A stretch of DNA of 64,000 nt, from contig OX235271.1 of the NCBI GenBank assembly GCA_944472155.2, positions 104,545,256 to 104,609,255 of the forward strand, written 5' to 3'. Positions within the stretch are counted from its first letter, which is position 1. The number at the start of each line of letters is the position of its first letter. Made by a program: the position numbers and the translations under genes. The notes under the pieces are model-generated. The model made no database searches. It saw nothing but the letters and a program-made list of their open reading frames with translations, and had not been told where the DNA came from. This DNA is from Trichobilharzia szidati. Taxonomy: Eukaryota; Platyhelminthes; Trematoda; Strigeidida; Schistosomatidae. Positions 56,001 through 64,000 of this stretch are shown here, piece by piece.

Positions 56001-59000
56001 ATCACTTACCGTCTACGCATATGTATGCAAGTGAGTCTGTCTGGTCCATATTCCTCTCGCGCTGATTCCCAGTGGTAGGGCTAATGATATTGGAACCAAT
56101 TTCGGATTCTGAACAGATAAAAATCATAATTAGTAGGAAGGTGTACTCACTGTCAGCAATAGGCGTTGCACTTTTACGCTTTCTTGGGGTATCCCGACTA
56201 CTCGTCCGACTTTGTGTTTCATCTCCTCTCGTCGGTGTGGTTGACACCACTGGTTTCCCATCCAGCGTGCCTCCACCTCCTGCTATAAGCCCTGTTTACA
56301 ATTACTATTATTCCTAGCTACATCACTTACCGTCTACGCATATGTATGCAAGTGAGTCTGTCTGGTCCATATTCCTCTCGCGCTGATTCCCAGTGGTAGG
56401 GCTAATGATATTGAAACCAATTTCGGATTCTGAACAGATAAAAATCATAATTAGTAGGAAGGTGTACTCACTGTCAGCAATAGGCGTTGCACTTTTACGC
56501 TTTCTTGGGGTATCCCGACTACTCGTCCGACTTTGTGTTTCATCTCCTCTCGTCGGTGTGGTTGACACCACTGGTTTCCCATCCAGCGTGCCTCCACCTC
56601 CTGCTATAAGCCCTGTTTACAATTACTATTATTCCTAGCTACATCACTTACCGTCTACGCATATGTATGCAAGTGAGTCTGTCTGGTCCATATTCCTCTC
56701 GCGCTGATTCCCAGTGGTAGGGCTAATGATATTGGAACCAATTTCGGATTCTGAACAGATAAAAATCATAATTAGTAGGAAGGTGTACTCACTGTCAGCA
56801 ATAGGCGTTGCACTTTTACGCTTTCTTGGGGTATCCCGACTACTCGTCCGACTTTGTGTTTCATCTCCTCTCGTCGGTGTGGTTGACACCACTGGTTTCC
56901 CATCCAGCGTGCCTCCACCTCCTGCTATAAGCCCTGTTTACAATTACTATTATTCCTAGCTACATCACTTACCGTCTACGCATATGTATGCAAGTGAGTC
57001 TGTCTGGTCCATATTCCTCTCGCGCTGATTCCCAGTGGTAGGGCTAATGATATTGAAACCAATTTCGGATTCTGAACAGATAAAAATCATAATTAGTAGG
57101 AAGGTGTACTCACTGTCAGCAATAGGCGTTGCACTTTTACGCTTTCTTGGGGTATCCCGACTACTCGTCCGACTTTGTGTTTCATCTCCTCTCGTCGGTG
57201 TGGTTGACACCACTGGTTTCCCATCCAGCGTGCCTCCACCTCCTGCTATAAGCCCTGTTTACAATTACTATTATTCCTAGCTACATCACTTACCGTCTAC
57301 GCATATGTATGCAAGTGAGTCTGTCTGGTCCATATTCCTCTCGCGCTGATTCCCAGTGGTAGGGCTAATGATATTGGAACCAATTTCGGATTCTGAACAG
57401 ATAAAAATCATAATTAGTAGGAAGGTGTACTCACTGTCAGCAATAGGCGTTGCACTTTTACGCTTTCTTGGGGTATCCCGACTACTCGTCCGACTTTGTG
57501 TTTCATCTCCTCTCGTCGGTGTGGTTGACATCACTGGTTTCCCATCCAGCGTGCCTCCACCTCCTGCTATCAGCCCTGTTTACAATTACTATTATTCCTA
57601 GCTACATCACTTACCGTCTACGCATATGTATGCAAGTGAATCTGTCTGGTCCATATTCCTCTCGCGCTGATTCCCAGTGGTAGGGCTAATGATATTGGAA
57701 CCAATTTCGGATTCTGAACAGATAAAAATCATAATTAGTAGGAAGGTGTACTCACTGTCAGCAATAGGCGTTGCACTTTTACGCTTTCTTGGGGTATCCC
57801 GACCACTCATGGGACTTGTCGTGCCATCTGTTTTAGTTGGTATAGTTGGTTCCAGTTGTGTTTCGTCTTTGTCTTCGATGTCCTCACTATCTTCCACCAC
57901 GGAGGCAGGAGTGTGAATCTGTACAAATTCTGGTATCTCTACATGTGGTTCGATTAATATTAAGGTTCACTTACCATTTATGCTTTCGACGCTAGTGTTG
58001 CCCGTCAGTTTTCTTCTTTTGGGAGCGAGTTTAGCCGAATCAGGGTCTTTACAGGAAAGCGTAAGGTTTTTTTTGTGAATTAGACACTTCATACCTGTCA
58101 GTAACTCCCTTTTAGAGTTAGTGTGAATTTCATAAATTTCCTCCTCTACCAATTCGTGATTGTTTATTGATTCAATATCTACATCTGGAGTATTCATGTT
58201 TTCGAAGTTTTGATTGTCCTCTGTAATCAATTTTTTTGCATATCATCAAAACAGTATTATTTATACTAACTTTTATATTTGGCTGAATAAACACCATTTT
58301 GCGCTGACAAGCGATGTTTAACCGTTAACTTTCGCTTTTCTTTCTTTTTATGTCGTTTTATTTTGACCTGATTACCAACATTCTGTTTATTACATTAGCT
58401 CATTGAAAAGTAAAGGATTCTTACATCATTATTTTTTCCCTCTACATCATCAGAACACGGATTTAGTAATTTTGCTAATGTAGATAAATCGAAAGCATTT
58501 AGAAGCATTTGAATCTTTTCATTTGTTGTGCATGTTTTCCAATAGGCTAATTTGATTTTAGTGGGTATCTTTTGGCGCATCCAGCGGAAAATAGAATCTG
58601 TATCTAAATATTTACGTGAAAGTTGCTTTATTTCTTCATATTCATGTACATGAAGACTTACTTCTTGTGTCGGCTTTACAATATGGGGAAAGTTAAGATC
58701 CAACCATTTGTAAAGCATCAGAATCCTGACGGTATTTACATGACTTTTAAAAATTGTTTTGTCCATAGAAAATATCCTCCTAGAAAAATTATATAAAAGT
58801 AACTGCCTACTTGGTTACTGCAGCCGCAAAGTCAGGGGCAGAAACAGCAGTGTTCATTTGCAAAAGAACATCAATCAAATATATGGTTTCCCCTGAAAGT
58901 GTGAACTCAACCAGTAAAATATCTTTTAAGCTAAGTTTGGAACTGTTATCAAGCACTTTCTTCGAATCCAAAAATGAAGCCAAGAGAGAAGTCCATATCA

Positions 59001-59126
59001 TGCGGTCATTGCTTTTACATGACTATAAACATTTGTAAATCTTAGTAAAAAATTTCTTACGGAACAACCGAGAAAGGAGTGAGAATAATAAATAGATAGA
59101 ACTTTCTCCAGGCAATCATTGATCAT
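50024..59126 (-). CDS. Unrecognised protein with 23 tandem 80-residue repeats, 54-exon micro-intron gene
   Basis: I cannot name this protein. From phases and GT-AG borders I derive: exons 1-5 (59126-59061, 59022-58811, 58779-58425, 58367-58271, 58220-57975), a junction exon (57938-57756), 23 pairs of a 99-nt and a 141-nt exon, a variant exon (50330-50113) and a terminal exon (50077-50024). Total 6951 nt, 2316 residues plus TAA; every junction keeps the frame, and all introns are 31-57 bp. The N-terminal 200 residues look helical and globular (WTSLLASFLDSKKVL; LILMLYKWLDLNFPHI-like; MRQKIPTKIKLAYWKTC). Then comes a basic stretch KRHKKKEKRK, an acidic linker, and the repeats, hydrophilic, with PRKRKSATP as a possible nuclear-localisation motif in each. 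The end RYSLRTRKSLK is basic. A nuclear protein is my inference. The start ATG is the least certain part. Confidence 0.8.
50113..50330 (-). CDS. Repeat gene, variant exon after the array
   Basis: The first about 60 nt are a diverged version of the 99-nt array exon (SEIGSNMSSPTTRNEREM against SEIGSNIISPTTGNQRER). The rest (IACDAVAMVPVVDIALDGNG ... VKRKSVYNTSRT) is unique. 218 nt, leaving in phase 0. Confidence 0.8.
50331..57755 (-). repeat. Tandem array of 321-bp coding units (23 exon pairs)
   Basis: Period exactly 321 bp. In plus coordinates each unit has the 99-nt exon at 50553+321k to 50651+321k and the 141-nt exon at 50373+321k to 50513+321k (k = 0 to 22). The exons are separated by a 42-bp intron (donor GTGAGT) and a 39-bp intron (donor GTAAGT). 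Both exons are divisible by three and phase 1-1. Units differ at only a few positions: Ser/Phe in the SEIGSN block (GGAACC/GAAACC), Lys/Arg at the exon start (GGATTC/GGATCC), a silent change (CTATA/CTATC) and single-unit changes near 52395, 57530 and 57640. Introns are as conserved as exons. Confidence 0.95.
57756..57938 (-). CDS. Repeat gene, junction exon before the array
   Basis: 183 nt. The last about 45 nt equal the 141-nt array exon (GRDTPRKRKSATPIAD). The first part is unique and acidic (IPEFVQIHTPASVVEDSEDI EDKDETQLEP). It is preceded by a 36-bp intron (57939-57974). Confidence 0.8.
57975..58220 (-). CDS. Repeat gene, exon 5
   Basis: Acceptor TTGATTACAG, donor GTAAGT. Encodes an acidic part (PDVDIESINNHELVEEEIYE) and a part with LIHKKNLTLSCKDP and KRRKLTG. 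The 50-bp intron at 58221-58270 separates it from exon 4. Confidence 0.75.
58271..58367 (-). CDS. Repeat gene, exon 4 (97 nt)
   Basis: Encodes VKIKRHKKKEKRKLTVKHRL SAQNGVYSAKYK, strongly basic, a likely nuclear or nucleic-acid-binding segment. The 57-bp intron at 58368-58424 precedes it. Confidence 0.7.
58425..58779 (-). CDS. Repeat gene, exon 3
   Basis: Encodes RIFSMDKTIFKSHVNTVRIL, YKWLDLNFPHIVKP, VHEYEEIKQLSRKYLDT, FRWMRQKIPTKIKLAYWK and LLNPCSDDVEGKNND. Probably helical. No family recognised. Confidence 0.75.
58811..59022 (-). CDS. Repeat gene, exon 2
   Basis: Encodes IWTSLLASFLDSKKVLD, LSLKDILLVEFTLSGETIYL and VLLQMNTAVSAPDFAAAVT. It is joined to exon 3 by a 31-bp intron (58780-58810; GTAGGC...TTCTAG), the only choice that keeps the frame. 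Confidence 0.7.
59061..59126 (-). CDS. Repeat gene, probable first coding exon
   Basis: ATG at 59126 with an in-frame stop four codons before it. Encodes MINDCLEKVLSIYYSHSFLG CS, then a 38-bp intron (59023-59060). An alternative start is the ATG of MIWTSLL at 59001. Confidence 0.5.
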
Positions 59127-59464
59127 TCTAAGTATAAATCAGATGAGGAACTTCTAGTTACTGGGCATTTTTTGCGTCGACACGGATACGACTCCATCTA
59201 AGAAAATTAAAAGACATATTAGTGATTACCACACGGCAGCTAACATGTTATTATACATATATGAGTGACTAAATCATATAAAAACAAGTAGTTAGTCTGT
59301 AGTAGAGTAAATCAGCAAATGAAGACATATGTAATATGAACGCTGAGTTTGTTTCACAGGTTGAACGAAATAAGTGTGGTGGGTTATGGATCGTTTGAAG
59401 ATAGATTTCTAAAGCTCAAGACATCGTAAAACAAATCACTTTCTTTGAAATTATATTCATTTTA
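59127..59464. other. Presumed promoter region of the repeat gene
   Basis: No repeat or gene recognised and no clear TATA box. It is bounded by an RTE fragment. Confidence 0.35.
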
Positions 59465-60035
59465 AAGTTCTATCTCCCATGTGAAGTGGCATAATGTGAG
59501 CAATATTGAGATTAGGCGTCGAGTGCTAGGTAAGGCGGGGAAATCAGTTGACGAGACTGTGAAATTACATCGACTGAGATGGTTAGGACATGTGTTACGT
59601 ATGCCTAGTCATCGCCTTCTTCGACGGACATTGTTAGCTGATATAGGGTCTGGCTGGGAAAGAGCTAGCGGCGGTCAAACCAAAACATGGCACCAGTCAA
59701 TGAAATCTACAACAGTTAGTCTAGGCCACGTAGGAAGGTGTAGACTTCCTGGTTGGGGTCCTCGGGACGGTAAAAACCAATGGTTGGAAACAATTGGTGA
59801 CATGGCTCAAAGTCGTTCTCAATGGCTGGTGTAGATGCATCCACTTCTTGTGACTTAAGATTTCCAATTAAACTGTTTTGTTCTTCGTTATTACTATACC
59901 TTTGTGTCACACCTCTGTTTACTGTCTCTAATATGGACTTCTCCTACTTCCTTCTCTTGCTTTGTGTGCTACATGGAATGTGGCGACTTGAACTGCCGCA
60001 CATATGTGCATAGTTCTATGTCGAAAACAGACAGA
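59465..60035 (+). mobile_element. RTE-type LINE 3' fragment, second subfamily
   Basis: Copy of 18860-19592, better preserved: VKWHNVSNIEIRRRVLGKAG-like, LHRLRWLGHVLRMPSHRLLR, GQTKTWHQSMKSTTVSLGHV, GRCRLPGWGPRDGKNQW, then a 3' end with TTTGTGTGCTACATGGAATG. 5'-truncated. Confidence 0.75.
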
Positions 60036-60869
60036 CATTCTAAAGTTGAAGATATACACCAGTACATGACGATGTAGTGTAATTCCGTTTCAATCCAAGT
60101 TATCGGGTATCAGATATACCTGAAGTAAAAGTAGGATCACGACATTTGTTTCAGTAACAGTATGCACATCCTAAGATAATTATGAACACAGTTAGTCTCC
60201 GTGAAATGAAGAACAAGTCTGACTCCCTTATAAGTGTCCTTGACTAGTCTAAATAAAAATTAGGAGTGGAAACTCTTAAAAGACACCAATCGATGTAAAA
60301 AAAAGCCAAGAAAATAATCAACCAGGAATCCATACATAGCCCTAAATATCTGGCTAAAAGCCTCCCAGTAAAGGAACTGACTTCTATCCTAGCTTTTCGG
60401 ACCGTTAAATACCGCCTTTAAGTGCACAATTGCGACTATTGTAGTGTACTATTAAATGTCATTGTATTCTACAGATCTCCGTAAAGATTACACCAGCACA
60501 TTGGAAAATTGACTTAGAAATATGTCTACTTCAGGAACACAAGCTGGTTTCTCAGGGATTGAAAACCCACCATATCTTAAATTATTTTTGGTTATCATAT
60601 AAGGAACTCAAACCTTTTGAAAAAGAATTCATCGTTACTGAAGGCAAAAGATAACCATGCGCTACTTCTAATGCTGAAACCATATTTTGTACATATAAAA
60701 CCTAGCATTTAATTCTAAAAGTCTGTCCTTCATAAGGATCACAGTGAAGCGGTATTATATACTCGCTGAAATCCCAAACAATTTGCCATTCACAGTGACA
60801 TCATTTGTGAATTTACAGTTTTAAAACTTGTATTCCACTTTATATAATAAAATAAACAAATATAAAAAA
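60036..60869. other. Intergenic sequence
   Basis: No gene or recognised element. Confidence 0.45.
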
Positions 60870-60960
60870 TTTTCAAGTATTGGTTTGGTAGGGATTTTGT
60901 TTAATTGTATGGAGGATTTCATCATGAGCTGACATCAGTTAGAGAAACACTGGAAAACCT

Positions 60961-61006
60961 GGGAGTACTGGACAGCTGTTTCGTCCTAGTTTGGGACTCT
61001 TCAGTA
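60961..61006 (-). ncRNA. Hammerhead ribozyme motif, inverted partner
   Basis: Same 46-nt motif as at 61561-61606, on the minus strand in the left arm of the palindrome, with the same core and stem II. Confidence 0.7.
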
Positions 61007-61560
61007 GTACACACCCACCGGGATTCGAACCCAGGACCTTCTGGTTACAAGACGAGCTCGTAGACCATTGAGCCACTGGGACCCGATCCAATGGTTCTTG
61101 AATTCTAACTTCTGCCAATTCACGACATAGCGCGACCATTTCGCAATGTCTTCTTTGATGAGTTACTGTCACATCTTCAACCTGCTGTACCCTACTGGTC
61201 ACGGCTTCCCACTAGAACCCCAGGTTAACTGCCTGAATGTCAGCTCATGATGAAATCCTCCATACAATTAAACAAAATCCCTACCAAACCAATACTTGAA
61301 AATTAATCTGATGCTCACTAGTGACTGGCCCTATTCAGGCAGTTAACCTGGGGTTCTAGTGGGAAGCCGTGACCAGTAGGGTACAGCAGGTTGAAGATGT
61401 GACAGTAACTCATCAAAGAAGACATTGCGAAATGGTCGCGCTATGTCGTGAATTGGCAGAAGTTAGAATTCAAGAACCATTGGATCGGGTCCCAGTGGCT
61501 CAATGGTCTACGAGCTCGTCTTGTAACCAGAAGGTCCTGGGTTCGAATCCCGGTGGGTGT

Positions 61561-61606
61561 GTACTACTGAAGAGTCCCAAACTAGGACGAAACAGCTGTC
61601 CAGTAC
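61561..61606 (+). ncRNA. Hammerhead ribozyme motif in Smα-like SINE
   Basis: Core CTGAAGA (61567-61573; fits CUGANGA), stem II GTCC/GGAC (61574-61577, 61585-61588) with loop CAAACTA, GAAA (61589-61592), a self-complementary stem III CAGCTG, and GTC with predicted cleavage after 61600. Stem I pairs GTACT with AGTAC; the base pair next to the core is A-C in this copy, while other copies (near 3880 and 860) have GTACTG/CAGTAC. Hammerheads in Smα SINEs are established in schistosomes. Confidence 0.75.
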
Positions 61607-61666
61607 TCCCAGGTTTTCCAGTGGTTCTCTAACTGATGTCAGCTCATGATGAAATCCTCCATACAA

Positions 61667-63081
61667 ATATAAAAAATACTTAGTAAATTATACTAAGCTA
61701 AGAAGTTTAGAAAATTCTCAGCTACAGTGGAGAAGTGCGAAGACGGTTATTAACTGAATACATACACATTCCAGACATCTGAAAAAATCTACTGCCACCA
61801 AGACGAGTTAAAATTCCAACTGGAACTGAATATATATATATATATATATTGGAAGTATTCGCCGGAGTCATTTGGTTCGCTGAGTCAAGTCACTGACTAC
61901 TTTGTGCGATAATCTGGATCTCATCCATAACCTATTCTATCCCGTTTTAGGCACTTTATTGTGACAACGTCCTAATAAAAGACTGTACAGTGGGAACATG
62001 GATAAAAAGTAAAGTATGTGACAATTTTGAACGGATGAGACATGCATAGAATGCAACATTGTAACTCACTTTCCCGTGTTTCTCACTTTTCTTACATTCT
62101 CAGATAACTAACTCCCCACTTTTCTCATTTATGCAACCCTAGTCAGACAGAAATGGTAGAAAGGGTTGAATAATGGGTATGGCCAGTAGTAAGAAAATGG
62201 GCGAATTCCAGATATATGACAAAAATTCTGACCATTATTAGACCCCTGCAGAGATATTACTTAACCAATATTCCCTTTTACTTATTAATAAACCAGTATT
62301 TTTTAGTTTCAACTATTATTAAGCCTTTGGTGAAGTATCTGCCGATTACGTAAACCCTAGTTTCTCATTTAACGCCCTATTAAAACATTTTTAACCCATA
62401 CTTTCATAAGTTTATTTTCATATTCCCATTGTGACTTTAAAAAAAACTTTTTCAACCAAATGCACCCCAATTTCGTGAAAAATCCTCAATTGAGGCTTCT
62501 GTTGCAGCAGTAATGTACTTGTACGGCTAAAAAGAGTTTTTGATCTAAGTTTATTGACGACCTTCTGAGGAGCAATTACACAAACTCCTACTTCTTCAAT
62601 TGCATTTAAGACGTCTTGGCGAGTTTTTTTCGGCATATTTTTGATACTCCTCCAATTTTATTTAGTACAATGAATACATATCCAAATGTAGATGGCTGAA
62701 AACTAATCATTTGAAGTTAAAAATTAGCGATGACCCGACTATGATTTCCATCGAATAACTGTGGCTATTTCTACAGAAATACACCTCAATAATAGCTGAA
62801 ATAGCTTTAGAATAAGGCAAAAAAGTTCATGTTCACAGCAAGTGATGTCTATTAGGATGACGCGAAGTACACTTTCTTTTCCCCACCTATAATCCCACCT
62901 TCAAATCTCGCACATATGTAGTCTCATGAGGAAGAGCATTTCCTCACAGGAAGGACTTAGATGAGTGGTAATAAACTTTTATGCTCATGCATATACACAT
63001 ATACTTGATTCATATGAACTGTGATCAAGATTTGACCGGATAGGTGCAAAATAATTGAGCGCTGAGTGAGAAGTAGACATT
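61667..63081. other. Sequence without recognised gene
   Basis: Contains an AT microsatellite near 61831-61850. A 72-codon minus-strand frame (62418-62636) beginning MPKKTRQDVLNAIEEVGV is the only one with balanced composition, but no family, splice partner or start context supports it. Confidence 0.4.
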
Positions 63082-63252
63082 TATAAAATTATATTTGTAA
63101 AATCTCAGCGAAACTGAAATGATTAATTCCAACGATTCGTTCGGCAATCTGGTCCGATTAATTTCCCTGAAAAAGTTCGGACCAGATTGCCGAACAAAAC
63201 GTTGAAATTAATCATTTCAACTTCGCTGAGATTTTACAAATATAATTTTATA
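63082..63252. repeat. Hairpin element with 76-bp imperfect arms
   Basis: 63082-63157 and 63177-63252 are inverted repeats around a 19-nt loop, ends TATAAAATTATATTTGTAAA / its complement, with a handful of mismatches. This could be a MITE-like foldback element; no clear target-site duplication. Confidence 0.7.
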
Positions 63253-64000
63253 CATATACTTCATATTGTGTGGCCACCTGACGATAACCACAATGCAACC
63301 CCAGGTGAAAACAGATTTAGTGCATCGTAGAGATGCTTATTTGAAAAATGTTAGGGGATCGCACCAAAATATCGCCGTTCCTTTCACCAAAACAGCGCCC
63401 AAACGCCTCAGAATTTTATATAGGGGTAGCATATACAAGTGAATTGAAACGCATAGTTCTTAGATAGCTTACTCTTCAATTTTCACTATTAGCTCGTGCT
63501 GTCGACATACGTCATTGCTTGTAAATGAATCTTGTAAATCTGCTAGAATATCAGCCATGAAAATAAATTCAGCGTGTATGACAACCTTGAGGTTGTCTTT
63601 CCCTCAATATCTGGGGAATTTAAAACATTGTACGAAATGAGCTGGACTTATCCGACATGTTGGTTGAAATTTCGCCTAGTAAATTGTTTTTGTGAATAAC
63701 TTTTAATAAAGTTGTGCTAAGTGTTTTCTAGACTTATAAGAATTCTCATTTTCTGACAAGCATGATGGTGTCCACGTCATATGATATGACTTTGACACAC
63801 TTTTAACATATTGGTTACAATGATTAGTGTTTCAGGTGGGCTGTGTCAAAATATCGCTATAATGAGGAATATGGGATAGTTAGAGGATAATGTCATCTAC
63901 ACAAATAATCTACTTTATGTAGAAGCCTCACCTTTCGGCATAGCATCATTCAATAAAGGTTTCATGTCTCAGGATATCAACGCAGCATATTTTTGCGTGA
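63253..64000. other. Sequence without recognised gene
   Basis: AT-rich; nothing recognised. Confidence 0.4.

Larger units (their letters stand above)
60870..61666. repeat. Palindrome of two Smα-like SINEs (333-bp arms)
   Basis: Arms 60905-61237 and 61334-61666 are inverted copies of equal length with about one mismatch. Each holds an Smα-like SINE with A box (TGGCTCAATGG, 61496-61506), B box (GGTTCGAATCC, 61540-61550) and hammerhead block. The centre (61238-61304) is a further inverted copy of the left flank (about 60872-60936). Confidence 0.9.

Noticed and set aside
50331..57755. CRISPR-like array or plain satellite DNA
   Set aside because: The regular 321-bp period at first suggests a satellite, but 240 nt per unit are coding, splice sites are canonical and the frame joins unique exons on both sides. 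A CRISPR array would have short repeats with variable spacers.
50297..57916. Plus-strand open frames of 77-81 codons repeated along the array
   Set aside because: They are antisense shadows of the minus-strand unit exons. They run across the introns and have no splice logic of their own.
61470..61560. Genuine tRNA gene
   Set aside because: A and B boxes are good, but there is no acceptor stem and the same sequence recurs as a dispersed SINE.
60939..61632. Two identical 87-codon frames on opposite strands
   Set aside because: They translate through the tRNA-like and hammerhead parts of the SINE palindrome and are not genes.
62418..62636. 72-codon minus-strand frame beginning MPKKTRQDVLNAIEEVGV
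   Set aside because: Composition is protein-like, but I see no family, no splice partners and no supporting context.

Overview
The window looks like nuclear DNA of a parasitic flatworm, most likely a schistosome or a close trematode relative. It is AT-rich. It has two classes of introns: kilobase introns full of retroelements and very short introns of 31-57 bp. It carries the repeat types known from blood flukes: a tRNA-derived SINE with an embedded hammerhead ribozyme (Smα type), RTE-type LINEs, CR1-type LINEs, Penelope-like remnants and Gypsy-type LTR elements. Family names are recognised by eye; no database search was possible.

1-21.1 kb (+ strand): the last ten visible exons of a very large gene whose product resembles the C-terminus of BLTP1 (KIAA1109 / Tweek / Csf1), a bridge-like lipid transfer protein. 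All exon phases join without a break to a stop at 21082. Its nine introns (0.9-3 kb) hold SINEs, RTE fragments, a Penelope-like scrap and a solo LTR with target-site duplication. 21-48 kb: a retroelement landscape with a second solo-LTR copy split by an RTE fragment, two copies of one CR1-type LINE (one broken, one with an open 944-codon ORF2), a second CR1 family interrupted by one in-frame stop, a complete young LTR element with identical LTRs whose ORF encodes Gag, protease and integrase but no reverse transcriptase, a strongly decayed Gypsy element, and decayed CR1 and RTE copies.

49.1-59.1 kb: two convergent genes. On the + strand is mitochondrial ribosomal protein uS14m (MRPS14), with introns of 34 and 36 bp. 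On the - strand is an unrecognised gene that is the most striking object in the window. From phases I reconstruct 54 exons encoding about 2316 residues. The core is 23 tandem 321-bp units, each with a 99-nt exon, a 141-nt exon and two micro-introns (42 and 39 bp). Both exons are symmetric (phase 1-1), so any can be skipped without frame loss. Each unit adds 80 residues. Units are almost identical, introns included, and variant sites show higher-order duplication. The 42-bp intron is itself open in frame.

59.4-64 kb: an RTE 3' fragment, a near-perfect 333-bp-armed palindrome of hammerhead SINEs, a 76-bp-armed hairpin element, and otherwise sequence in which I see no gene.
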